Source: Panicum virgatum (taxonomy: Eukaryota; Streptophyta; Magnoliopsida; Poales; Poaceae). Taken from it: a stretch of 64,000 nucleotides of DNA. The notes below the pieces were generated by a model. It saw only the letters and a list, made by a program, of their open reading frames with translations, did no database searches and was not told the origin of the DNA. Each line of letters begins with the position of its first letter. Position 1 is the stretch's first letter. A program made the position numbers and the translations under genes. This document shows, piece after piece, positions 21,975 to 32,182 of the stretch. The stretch spans positions 31,783,495 to 31,847,494 of the forward strand of contig NC_053146.1 of NCBI RefSeq assembly GCF_016808335.1, written 5' to 3'.

Positions 21975-22919
21975 ATGGAAAACCTTTCTATCCAAAACCT
22001 TTCTGCTCCCAAGGGCGAGTTCGTAGAGCCACCACAATCATCGAAGCCAATCACAGCTTCCAGCTTCGAGCTCTGCCCTGGCTTTATAGCCATGGTTCAG
22101 GAACAAACCTCCTCGGGTTATGATAATGAAAATCCCTACCACCACCTACGAGAGTTCGAGCAGTTGTGCTCATGTCTGTCAATCACAGGCATGGCACAAG
22201 AAACACTTCGGTGGAAGTTATTTCCCTTCTCTCTCAATGAGAGGGCGAGGCAATGGTATGCCCATAACGTAGGAAAGGTAAATGGAGAATGGGAAGAACT
22301 ATGGTATAGATTCTGTCTCGTGTTCTTCCCCATTTCTCGCATCTCTTTCCTGCGAAAAGAAATCCTTGACTTTCATCAGGATGAGAAGGAATCCTTAGGT
22401 GCAGCATGGGACAGGTTTTCACAGCTTATGCATGCCGGTCCAGACGTGTCTATCCCTAACCACGTGTTGCTTCAACACTTCTGGTTAGGGCTTAGCAAGG
22501 AATCTGCCCTACAGCTTGACATCTCTGCCGGAATGTCGTTCACCCATAAAATCACAGCCGAAGGAGAAGCTCTCCTGGATCGTATCCTAGAGAACACCTC
22601 CTTCATAGAAACCCTGCCGGCAGCAGAATCCTCAAGCCATGAGGAAGTTCCGTTGGTTGATTCCACAAACCCATCACCAAATCCCATAGAACCAACCACC
22701 GAATCTTCCCCCGAACCAGAAATAATGGAGGAAGAAGAAACTCAACCTCCTGAGTTTCCCTTCAATATCGAGGAGGACGTTTTTCAAAACTATGGAAACA
22801 CCTCGATGTATCCCCGTGAAAAGAGACTTCCTATTCCCAGGGACCCAGTAACCCCTCCTGATAAAGCTTCCATACAAGAAGCAGTTAAGGGGGTGACAGC
22901 TGTCATGAATAGTGAATGA
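21975..22919 (+). CDS. Athila gag (capsid protein)
   Basis: An open frame of 314 codons from the ATG at 21975. The capsid core runs from about residue 50 to 200, with HHLREFEQLCSCL, TLRWKLFPFSLNERARQWY and LLQHFWLGLSKESA, all typical of Athila gag. The C-terminal third is acidic and Pro/Glu-rich and has no zinc knuckle. Gag packages the element RNA. The TGA at 22917-22919 separates it from the protease region. Unlike pol, this ORF is still intact. Confidence 0.85.
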   Translation: MENLSIQNLSAPKGEFVEPPQSSKPITASSFELCPGFIAMVQEQTSSGYDNENPYHHLREFEQLCSCLSITGMAQETLRWKLFPFSLNERARQWYAHNVGKVNGEWEELWYRFCLVFFPISRISFLRKEILDFHQDEKESLGAAWDRFSQLMHAGPDVSIPNHVLLQHFWLGLSKESALQLDISAGMSFTHKITAEGEALLDRILENTSFIETLPAAESSSHEEVPLVDSTNPSPNPIEPTTESSPEPEIMEEEETQPPEFPFNIEEDVFQNYGNTSMYPREKRLPIPRDPVTPPDKASIQEAVKGVTAVMNSE

Positions 22920-22989
22920 GTACACGAAGGGGAGATGTCACTCGAAGCAATTTGATTACAAACCCCCTTATATACGCTTCCCTATTTCA

Positions 22990-23412
22990 TCCAAGGAACT
23001 GCTGTCTCAGTTCATTACAGCCCCACGATCGGAGCAAATATCATGTCAGCATCCTTTGCGCTTAGCCACCTAAGCGACAACCCATTACTCCCGACCTTGA
23101 GATCCCTCTAGAGTGGACCTCACTCCACCATGGAAGGGATCGGAATCTTGCATGACGTACCTATTTGGTACGATAAGACTGAGCTTGCCCTAGATCTTCA
23201 TATCTTCGTAGTCCAAGACTTCAATGTTCTAATTGGCCATCCCGTCGAGAAGATGTTCCAAAGCGAATCCCCTTTAGGAACACTCGACGTAACTCTTGGG
23301 GGTAAGGACATTAGCTTGCCAATCCTTCAGTCAAAAGATTCCATGACCGAACCTACGCCCCAAGAGGAAACCATTGACGAGGTAGAAACTGTCCTTCCTG
23401 TAGAAACTTCTT
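22990..23412 (+). pseudogene. Athila protease region, degenerate
   Basis: A stretch with NIMSASFALSHL near 23040 and then an open frame from 23130 (GILHDVPIWYDKTEL, DLHIFVVQDFNVLIGHP) matches the Athila aspartic protease and its linker as I know them. The segments are in different frames with stops between them, and I cannot see an intact DTG/DSG active site. It is followed by an acidic linker without a long open frame (23413-23800). Confidence 0.6.
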
Positions 23413-23803
23413 AATCCTCCTTAGAAAACAATGAACTCTTTAATGAAGAAGAGGATGATCAGGATGAAACCTTCGAGTTACCTACTCATGAACAACCTCC
23501 TCGTCAACCCATAGAGCTGAAGCCTCTTCCTTCTGGACTCCGCTATGCTTTTCTAAATGATAACACTGAAACCCCTATCATCATTAGCGATAAGCTATCA
23601 GACGAGGAAACAACAACGTTAATTGTTGTTCTGGAAAGTATAGGGCCGTGTTCGGCTATTCACTCCAAGACCTTAAGGGAATCAGCCCTACCCTCTGCAC
23701 GCATCGTATTCCGATAGATCCTTCAAAAGCACCTTCTAGGGAGCCTCTGCATAGGCTCAACAATACGATGTGAGAAGTTGTCAAGAAAGAGGTCCTAAAA
23801 CTC

Positions 23804-25039
23804 GTGCATGCCGGGATAATCTATCCCGTGCCACACAGTGAGTGGGTTCGCCCCGTCCAGATAGTGCCAAAGAAGGGAGGTATGACGGTCATTGAAAATA
23901 ACAAAAATGAACTAATCCCTCAACGAACCGTCACGGGATGGAGGATGTGCATAGACTACCGAAAACTCAATGCAGCCACAAAGAAGGATCACTTTCCGCT
24001 TTCGTTCATAGACGAAATGTTAGAACGGCTAGCTAAGCACTCCTTCTTCTGTTTTCTCGATGGGTATTTGAGTTACCATCAAATCCCCATCCATCCCGAC
24101 GACCAGAGTAACACCACGTTTACATGTCCTTACGGAACCAATGCCTATCGTAGGATGTCCTTTGGGCTATGTAACACTCCTGCATCATTACAGAGATGCA
24201 TGATGTCTATCTTTCCCAACATGATCTTGGAAATCATGGAAGTTTTCATGGACGATTTCTCCGTCTATGGAAAAACTTTTGATCATTGTCTCAAAAATTT
24301 GGACAAGGTCTTACAAAGATGCCAAGAGAAGGACCTGGTTCTCAATTGGGAGAAGTGCCATTTCATGGTCTGTGAATGCATCGTCCTCGGACACTTAGTG
24401 TCCGAAAGAGGAATAGAGGTGGATAAAGCCAAAATTGAGGTCATAAAATAGCTTCCACCTCCGGTGAACGTTAAGGGCATTCATAGCTTCCTAGGTCATG
24501 CGGGGTTCTACAGAAGATTCATTAAGGACTTTTCACAAACTGCTAGACCCCTCACAAGCCTGTTAGCTAAGGATGCACCCTTCGAGTTCACCGACGAGTG
24601 CTTATAAGCCTTTAACACTCTGAAAAAGGCACTCGTCTCGGCTCCAATCATCCAACCTCCTAATTGGAGCCTTCCTTTCAATATAATGTGTGATGCCAGT
24701 GACTTTGCTGTTGGGGCGGTCTTAGGCCAAACCAAAGATAAAAAGCATCACGCAATCTCTTACGCTAGCAAGACGCTGACTGGAGCCCATCTTAATTATG
24801 CAACCACAGAGAAGGAGCTTTTGGCAGTGGTCTTTGCTATAGACAAGTTTAGATCTTATCTGGTTGTTGCAAAAGTTATTGTTTATACTGATCATGCAGC
24901 TTTAAAATACTTGCTCACCAAGAAAGATGCTAAACCTCGCTTAATAAGATGGATTCTCTTACTCCAAGAATTTGACCTTGAAATAAAAGATAAAAAGGGA
25001 GTAGAGAATACTGTTGAAGATCATCTATCGCGTATGTAG
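23804..25039 (+). pseudogene. Athila reverse transcriptase and RNase H
   Basis: Reverse transcriptase is open from 23804 to 24451, with WRMCIDYRKLN, FLDGYLSYHQIPI and the catalytic VFMDDFSVYG at about 24241-24270. A TAG at 24449-24451 and a TAA at 24604-24606 interrupt the frame in the thumb and connection region ([11 protein letters not shown]). RNase H is open from 24686 to 25039, with [21 protein letters not shown] and [10 protein letters not shown], all catalytic positions present. It ends with a stop at 25037-25039. Confidence 0.88.
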
Positions 25040-25048
25040 GTTACTAAC

Positions 25049-26250
25049 TTGCAGGAACCTCTGATAAATGATTTTCTACGCAAATATTGTGAACTTTATG
25101 GTTGTAGGATATGTGCCACCAGGGGAGAACAAGAAAAAGCTTATCTACGAGAGCCGCTGACATCTCTAGGACGATCCATACCTGTACAGGGTATGCTTAG
25201 ATGGTCTACTGAGATGATGCGTACCCGCAGCAGAAGCCATACAAATCATCGAGAAATGCCATACTGCAGAATATGGAGGCCACTATGGAGCATTCAGAAC
25301 TCAAGCAAAAATCTGGCAAAGTGGTTTCTTCTGGCCAACAATGTATGAAGACACCAAAGAATTCATCCGAAGGTGTCGAAGATGCCAGATGCAGGGTGGC
25401 ATAACAACTCCCAATGCAATGCCCCTCACAAACAATCTCCAAGTCGAACTATTCGATGTTTGGGGCATCGACTTCAGGGGACCATTCCCGAAGTTGCAGG
25501 ATTGCGAGTACGTATTGGTGGCAGTGGAGTACGTATCCAAGTGGGTGGAAGCACTGCCATGCAGAGCTGCTTACGCCAAACACGCCCGGAAGATGTTCCA
25601 AGAAGTCATCCTCCCCCAATTTGGATCTCCACGAATGGTCATAAGTGACGGGGGATCACACTTTATTGACAAAACCTTCCAGAACTACCTAAGGGAGTTA
25701 GGAGGCAAGCACAACATTTCCACCCCATATCACCCACAAACAAACGGCCAGGCAGAAACTTCCAATAAATAATAAAATATTCTGCAGAAGGCCGTCAACG
25801 AGATGGGGAAAGGATGGAAAAGTAAGTTGCCGGATGCACTCTGGGCATACAGGACAGCATACAAAACCCCCATCGGAATGTCTCCATTCCAACTCGTCTA
25901 CGGCAAAACATGCCATCTGCCAGTGGAACTTGAACACAGAGCCCACTGGGCCATCTGGCAATGGAACATGGATTTGAAGCAAGCCGGAAAGAATCGACAG
26001 ATCCAACTGGCAGAGTTGGAAGAGTGAAGAGACAAGGCTTACCACAGTCCCAAGATCTACAAGGACAGAATAAAAAGATGGCACGATAAGCTCTTCAGCG
26101 AAGGTAAGCTCCAAAGCAAGTGGAAAGGGCCATACACCGTGGTCAACGCATCATCACATGGAGCCATCACACTTTGAGACGACGAAGGTAAGTTATTCAA
26201 GGTAAATGGCCAGCGTTTAAAAGTTTTTCATACGCCATATAACTCCAGTG
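25049..26250 (+). pseudogene. Athila integrase
   Basis: The best-preserved part is 25341-25772, with the second half of the zinc-binding HHCC domain (CRRCQ), the core VWGIDFRGPFP (first Asp), ISDGGSHF (second Asp) and YHPQTNGQAE (Glu), so the D-D-E triad is complete. A TAA at 25770-25772 stops the frame. The next open segment (25803-26027, [21 protein letters not shown]) and the region to about 26250 carry the C-terminal domain with VNGQRLKVF and further stops. The first part (25049-25340) is frameshifted. Confidence 0.88.
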
Positions 26251-26713
26251 AAGAGTTTGATATTATAAATTTAGTAGAATTTGACACATTTCAAACTCCT
26301 CAGCCCAAAAATAAAACCCAAAACCACTTGCATGGGGGCCACCATGTGCCCCCCGACCCGTGAGAGAAAATGGAAGCCAGAGGGGCCCAAGTGGGACTGG
26401 CCGAACCCCTGGGTTGGCCGACCCCACCTGGCAGAGCCAGCCCTCCAATTTTCATATTCAATCTCCCTCGAACAGCTAATTCTCATTTCCATACGTGCCG
26501 GGCTGCAGAAAGGAAATTTTCTCCCAGTTTTGCCTTTAAAATGATCTTCTCCTCCTCCTTTCTTCCTCACCTCCATCTTGATCTTCTTGCTCTCCTCCCC
26601 TTCACAACTCTGAGCATTCTCCATGGCCGACAAGGCGAGCGGGATTCAATGAAGCCTCATCCACATTTGCCCTCGAGGGAGAGCCCTCGCCGGCGAATCT
26701 CGCGCTAGCAGCC
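26251..26713 (+). other. Athila spacer with a palindrome relative
   Basis: No credible gene. A degenerate version of the Athila LTR palindrome unit (GGCCGAACCCCTGGGTTGGCC) lies at about 26399-26419. The rest looks like untranslated sequence between pol and the last ORF, with a pyrimidine-rich run at 26540-26600 that could serve as a splice acceptor region for a subgenomic message. Confidence 0.4.
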
Positions 26714-27448
26714 ATGGAAGTCGACCAGGAGGCCGAGCACATCGCCAAGACACCATTGGCGATCATCCCTACGCCGGCGTTGAAGGAGGCGCCGAGAGGC
26801 GCCAAAGGGGGGTTGGCCGAGCCCCTGGTTCGGCCGAACCACCATGGCGGTCCCTCGGCCTCCCGTTCGACGCCACACTTGGGCTCAGGAGGTTCTGCAC
26901 ATCCGACAACGGGAATGCTGACACCGAAGGACGTCTCCAAGCACCTCTTCGCCGATCCACTTCTATCGATGCCGCTAGAGGAGGGTCAGGAGCACGTGTA
27001 TTCGTTGTATACAAAGAATGGCAATGTCGTTAGCCACAACTATGTAACCACGCCCACACGCACGACCACGACACCGTCGTCTCCACAACATTTTCACGTT
27101 GTGGGCATCCGTACTCCAAGCGGTGGGTACGGCAAGGGGTTGGTGCCCGGACTCTCTCCTAAGGATAAAGGAGACGTCGAGTCTGTGGCATCCTCCCCTA
27201 AGGGTGCCAAACGTGTCAAGAGGCACATCCCCCCTCCTCTGATCACACGTCCCGGTGGGCAGTCCGAGAGTGATGATGAGCAGGTCCTCAAGGGGCCTAA
27301 GGTTGCTCTACTCCTTTGCACAATGATCAAACTGCGTGATGGGCACAAGGAGCTTAGCGATCGCGTGGCGGAGCTCACTGTAGAGCTCAAGTCCATCAAG
27401 GACGACTATGGTATGCTCCGTCGCGGTCTAGGCATTAAGATAGAATGA
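26714..27448 (+). CDS. Extra ORF of Athila copy B, coiled-coil C-terminus
   Basis: An intact ORF of 244 codons after integrase, the position of the extra or env-like ORF in Athila elements. The N-terminal half is Pro/Thr/Gly-rich and low in complexity. The C-terminal 45 residues (DGHKELSDRVAELTVELKS) are strongly heptad-like and probably form a coiled coil. I see no signal peptide and no membrane segment, so nothing supports an envelope role. A copy of the LTR palindrome at 26827-26840 lies inside the reading frame. Translation may originally have run on past the TGA at 27446-27448 through the open stretch LEKRVEKGNL. Function unknown. Confidence 0.6.
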   Translation: MEVDQEAEHIAKTPLAIIPTPALKEAPRGAKGGLAEPLVRPNHHGGPSASRSTPHLGSGGSAHPTTGMLTPKDVSKHLFADPLLSMPLEEGQEHVYSLYTKNGNVVSHNYVTTPTRTTTTPSSPQHFHVVGIRTPSGGYGKGLVPGLSPKDKGDVESVASSPKGAKRVKRHIPPPLITRPGGQSESDDEQVLKGPKVALLLCTMIKLRDGHKELSDRVAELTVELKSIKDDYGMLRRGLGIKIE

Positions 27449-27604
27449 CTAGAGAAGCGTGTTGAGAAGGGCAACCTTTAGATTGCACATCACCCTTCAC
27501 AGTTATCTTTGGGCACATTACAACTTTACTTTTCAGTATTTATTTTCATGTATTTCCCTTCAATTGTAATGTACCCCATATTTGATAATTCAATAAAAGG
27601 ATCA
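27449..27604 (+). other. Athila 3' region up to Tat insertion point
   Basis: AT-rich, no gene. The last five bases, GATCA (27600-27604), are the likely target duplication of Tat copy 2, but the partner is missing because that element is truncated. Confidence 0.5.
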
Positions 27605-28020
27605 TGTCGGTGTTTACCGCCAAGCCTGCTCAGGGATACCCTTAGCAGTAGGGTTGTAGGTAGGGATCGACTGCTCTGGAACTCGATGGTGTAAGGAACA
27701 CAAAGATTTAGACAGGTTCGGGCTGCGAGTTGCGTAATACCCTACGTCCTGTGTGATTGTTTGTATTGCCTTAGGAGTTGATGATGTTTCGAGGGGGTCC
27801 CTGTCTGCCCTTATATATCCAGGGGGACATGGTTACAAGGAATGTCCTAGCTGAGTACAGTTGGAGTTCTACTACAACACGAACGGGTAGTTTCTGTTGT
27901 ACTGCAGCTAGTTCTACACCTATTCGGGTAGTTACAAGAGAGATAAGGTACATCCATGAGCTATTCCTTATTCTAGAACATTCTATACCTATAACCACTC
28001 CCGCTGCCCCGGGTCTGACA
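27605..28020 (-). repeat. 3' LTR of Tat copy 2
   Basis: 416 bp, same family as 4522-4937 and 20113-20529. The minus-strand TATA-like TATATAAGG is at 27809-27817. The polypurine tract (AGCTCAGGGGCT in sense) follows at 28021-28032. Confidence 0.92.
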
Positions 28021-28639
28021 AGCCCCTGAGCTCTTCGTAGCCGAGTCCTACAGGCGTCGAGTATTTGGCTGGGCGTCTTTGAGTACTTCAAGTAGTCAAA
28101 ACATCCTTCTGGTTGCTTCTGGGCCTTCCTTTAGTCACGTCGAATAGTCCCTCAAGTACTTCTGGTTGCTTCGAGGCTGTGAGGTGCTCAAGCCCTGAAA
28201 TCTTGATCATATATGGTGCGCGAAGTACTCACACTTCATATGGAATAGCCCCCTAGCCTTAGGTTGAATCGCAGAATCAGGCTGAGGGTCACTTCAGTCT
28301 TTTTCCTTCGTTATTTTTCAAAAAAATTGAAAAATAAATCTCTGATGCACATATCCCACAGCCCCCGAGTCTTGAATTTAAATCTCTCAATTTAGATTTA
28401 AGAATCAAAAACTCGTGACAAAATATGTGATAAAACTTCTCGAAAAAGTAAACAATCCGTTGATCCTCTAGGTGTTCAAAAAATTGCCATTAGAGAACAT
28501 ATAAACCCATGCAGTAACTTCTAGGGTTTTTATCCTCTTGACTCCTAGCCACCGTCAAATTCAGATTCACACTTCCCAATTGCTTGTGGCATCCATTAAC
28601 CCCTCTTGTAACCCCCGAGCCTAAACTCGTGACACTGAG
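28021..28639 (-). other. Tat 2 region between 3' LTR and antisense gene, three PPT-like motifs
   Basis: Complements of the motif CTCGGGGGCT, with changes, lie at 28021-28030, 28247-28256 and 28360-28369. The spacing (226 and 113) almost repeats that in Tat copy 1 (225 and 111). On the plus strand this is the 5' region of the antisense gene. Confidence 0.6.
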
Positions 28640-31600
28640 ATGGCTCCCAAGAAGAACAAGTCCAAGATATAAGATGAAGCAATTGCAAATCTTTCGACGG
28701 GCTGGCGCAAAATTAAAATGTCTCAAGCAGCTGTGCAAGAATTGGAGAATATGGGTCTTCTCCAAAGTCAAGCTGTAATCCAATGGTGCGCAGGCGAAGG
28801 AGAAGATTATCCTTTCGAAGGTACACTTGAAACCATTGTGTTCCGTGATTTTGTGGAACGCGATCTTGCAGTTCCTGTGTCTTAGTTCTTCCATGCTCTT
28901 CTACAATTCTGGGAATCCAATTGCATCATTTGACTCCCCAATCCATCTTGCATCTTTCTATATTCACTCATTTCTGCGAAGCATTCCTTGGTATCCTTCC
29001 CCACTTCCATCTTTTCCAATATTTCTTCACCCTTGTGCCCATTTCAAATGCCACCAAACCCACCGTCGTCGGCGGATGTGAACTAGTGTTTCGTCCCGAG
29101 ACTCAAGACGAGTACTTATCTTATGATACAGCGGGTAAAGGAACCGAGTGGAAAGTTTCTCGTTTCAAGTCGGGAACTTCGAATCTCCTCTTCCAGAAAG
29201 AGTTGCTGGCGCCCCCCAAGTCCAAGCAAACTGGTAGAGTACAGGACCTGGTGGCAAACAAGTCAAATGCATTCTTGGGGCCATTGCCAAATTCAAAGAC
29301 AAAGGACTTACTGGTGATCATGTAGTCTTTTCCTTTGTCAGTCGTCGAATTCAGCCTCTTCAGCATCTGAAAGATCCTGCCTTCAGATATGAACGCATAA
29401 AAGATCCCACCAGACTCTCTCCAGAAGCAATGGCTCATTTTGAAGCAGTCAGAAGATGTTGTAAGGTACTCGATAATTTTGACAAGTCTTTGGTACTGCC
29501 ATCACTCTTCTCTACAGTCAATCCTCCTCAAAAGACCTGGGTAAGTGTTTGAGAAGCACTATCGAGTACTTGTAGATATGAGTTTTGATATTTTGACGAA
29601 TCCTTGCTATCTTTGTAGAAGAATTATAAGACATGGTACTACATGCCTCCGTCATCGGAAGATGCTACCCCTTCTGATGATAGTAAGAAGCGGAAGGCAG
29701 CTCCTGGATCTTTGTTGCAGAGGAAAATACCCCGTCTCGACAGTGGCCAGTAAGAATCCGATCTTCTTAAATTAGATCCTATTAGCTTCAGCTTTCTTAT
29801 TTTGAATCTCTCTTGGCTAGGATCTAATATCTTCCAGCACATGAGAAGGATCAGATCCAGGATTTCTGTAACTGGATACAAAATGATCCAGAAACAACTA
29901 CTCGATCAGCCCCCAAGTCACCAGTAATTGGGTTGATCGAGAACTCAACTGCCAACTCGCCAAATGCAGACACCCCTGGGACATCAAATGAGCCGCATCC
30001 TGAAGCACCCAAGCTTACTCCTTCTGCGGCTACTGAATGTACCTCAAGTGCTGCTGGAATTAGCAGTGATGGAGCTGAAGGATCAAGGAATCCTGCTGTT
30101 TGAGTAGTACCCTTCTAGTCGTTGCCATAGTCTACCCAGGAGGAGTTGGGAAAGAAGCTCTTTGATGATCCATTGTTATCTATAGACAATGTAAAAAAGC
30201 TCGCAGATTACATGTAGTGGAGCTTCAAATATACCAAGGTAAACCTTCTTCTGCTGCTGTTATTTATATCGAGTAGTTGGTGACATCTGACCCATCTTGC
30301 TTTGCACATATAGGAAGTTGCCAATCAGTCCTTCTTGAAGTCATAGGCTTTGTATAAGACTGTTGACAATCGGAAAACCTTGGCCCAGCAAAATGCACTA
30401 ATTGCCAAACACCTTGATGAATCCCTTGCTGCACAGAACAAGCTTTATGAAGCGAACCGAGAGAATACTCGAGAACTTTATAAGATGAAGGCCTTGTTTG
30501 GCAGGGCTCCACGAGCGGCTCCGGCAGGAGCCCTGCCAAACGGTGAAAATTGCAGCAGCTCCGCATGTGGAGCTGGCGCTGGAGCCCCTAGTGGCTTCCA
30601 AAGGGGAGGAGGAGCCACATTTTCGTGGCTCCGAGCGGCTCCACCCCCTCTGTCCCGCGATGCCCCTCCCCCGCCCACCCTGCGCATGAAAAAAACGCCC
30701 TCTCTCTCCCTGCAGACCTCACACGAAACAGGGGACGGAGTGAATCCGCTCCGGCGAGCGGCGGTGGCGGTGCATACGGAGGGTAGGGGCAGCGAATTCG
30801 ACGGATCCATGCCGGTGGAGGCCGAGCACGGCCGTTGTGACCCCTCTGTCACCGGTCCGTGTCCTGTTGGCCACCGCGCCGCTGCGGGAGGAGATGGCCG
30901 CGGGAGGAGGTGGCCGTGCCGCCACGAGAGGTGGCTCCGCGAGACCTCTGCCACCTTTGCCCCCGGCTTGCGCACGCTGCGCCTCCTCACGGCGGCATGG
31001 GAGGCCGGGCGTTGGCATCGACGGCGCGGGAGGTCGGGCGGCAGTGGGCCATGGAGGAAGCTCGGGGAGGGAAGCCGGAGGCTCCGGGGGGGGCGGGAGG
31101 CCGGCGGTAGTGGGCCACAGCGGAAGCGACAGGGAGGGAAGCCAGAGGAGGCGGCGGGGCCGGAGGCTAGCGGTGGTGGGAGTCTGTGCCATGGCACGGC
31201 CGACCGGAGGTGGAAGAACGGGCGGGGCAGGGCGTCGAACGTCGGGCGGTGAGGGAGGCTGACGGTGGAAGACCAGGCGCGGGCGGCATGATCGAGGAGG
31301 AGGAGACGCGAGGAAGGCGCTGGATGGAGGGCGAATGGATAAGAAGAGTGGAGGAAAAAAAGAAAAGAGAATGAAAAAGAAATGGAGAGAAGGAAAAAAG
31401 AAAAGAAAAAAGAGTAAAAGAAAAATGTAGAGAAGGGCAATTTAGACATTTTACAATCCCAATCCAACAAGTGAAGCTGTTTTGCCAAACGTTTTAGAAA
31501 ATGGCTCCAGCTCCGCCAGAGAAGCCACTCCACCAGAGGAACTGGAGTCGGATCCGTTTTTGGAGGAGCCGGAGCCCTGCCAAATAGGCCCGAAGCAGTA

Positions 31601-32057
31601 GATCAAGAGCCTTGAGGAAGAGAAAGCCAAACTCCAGGAGCAACTACAGACTGCACAAGCCTGTAAGTACTTGATCCTTCTCTTGACAGTGCTTCTCCAA
31701 TGATTGAATAATCATTGAGATATCATTTTATTAGGTTCTTCAAGTGATCATACTCGACTAGTAGCAGCAGCTCAGGTTATTGTAGATATGGTGGACTCTG
31801 AAGAGGGGTCGCCGAGTAGTAAGTCTCTGGTAGAGCGTTTAGAAGAGGCTCCCAAGAAATTCTTCGACGTCATGATAGCTACCTCCAAGAATTTTCTAAC
31901 TCATATGATTGGAGTTGTCAAGTCTTACTGGCCTCAACATAACTTAGCTCCCATAGCTAAAGGAATAGCTGCTGATTGTTCTGATGAGAAATTCCAGAGC
32001 TATTGTAAAGAGTCAGAAGTAATTGCTGAGGAGATTTTGAAGAACTTCGCAGAATAA
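28640..32057 (+). pseudogene. Antisense gene of Tat copy 2 (PF04195-like), multi-exon
   Basis: The gene runs on the plus strand, opposite to its element. It starts at ATG 28640 (MAPKK), with an early TAA at 28670-28672 and another stop near 28883. The conserved block (28921-29325) has LTPQSILHLSIFTHFCEAF, VGGCELVFRPETQ and a Lys-rich stretch after it. Later exons hold DNRKTLAQQNALIAKHL and NKLYEANRENTRELYKMK at 30350-30489, a predicted coiled coil, continuing after the TIR insertion (31592-31660) and ending with 31788-32057 (SYWPQHNLAPIAKGIAAD), stop at 32055-32057. Introns have GT and AG ends, for example about 29540-29618 and 31661-31735. Copy 1 shares exon order and splice sites. PF04195 membership is from memory. 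Confidence 0.65.
30490..31591. mobile_element. Non-autonomous TIR DNA transposon, TSD GAA
   Basis: The ends are near-matching inverted repeats: GGCCTTGTTTGGCAGGGCTCC on the left and, read inward, GGGCCTATTTGGCAGGGCTCC on the right. GAA flanks it at 30487-30489 and 31592-31594. Tat copy 1 has the empty site near 5595-5606, which confirms an insertion. The left end repeats its terminus as a 15-bp perfect inverted repeat (30496-30510 and 30527-30541). The interior is very GC-rich with overlapping open frames on both strands that I regard as compositional; it may include captured gene sequence. The termini recall PIF/Harbinger-type elements, but their usual duplication is TWA, so the superfamily is uncertain. 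Confidence 0.8.
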
Positions 32058-32182
32058 TCTGCTTGTAACAGCTCTTGTCATCTTCTGTAAGAACTTGTCC
32101 TTGAATGTGTTGCTTTTATCCTGTTGGTGTGTCTTCAGAAGCATGATCTGATACCGTAGTATAAATACAAACTACTCAAGTG

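Larger units (their letters stand above)
20616..27604 (+). mobile_element. Athila copy B: 5' LTR, gag, pol and extra ORF, cut by Tat copy 2
   Basis: A 1260-bp LTR, a tRNA-Asp-like primer site, gag, protease, reverse transcriptase, RNase H, integrase and a downstream ORF follow in Athila order. At 27604 the sequence switches to a Tat LTR. The polypurine tract and 3' LTR are not found to the right of Tat copy 2, because that copy is itself truncated at about 41040. Stops in pol (for example 24449-24451 and 24604-24606) show decay. Confidence 0.88.

Noticed and set aside
26714..27448. Envelope protein
   Set aside because: Position fits, but there is no signal peptide, no hydrophobic membrane segment and no cleavage-like site.
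30350..31533. 300- and 351-codon ORFs on opposite strands in the TIR element
   Set aside because: They overlap each other across very GC-rich DNA (about 30650-31300), run over the element boundary, and have repetitive Arg/Gly/Ala/Pro composition without recognisable domains.
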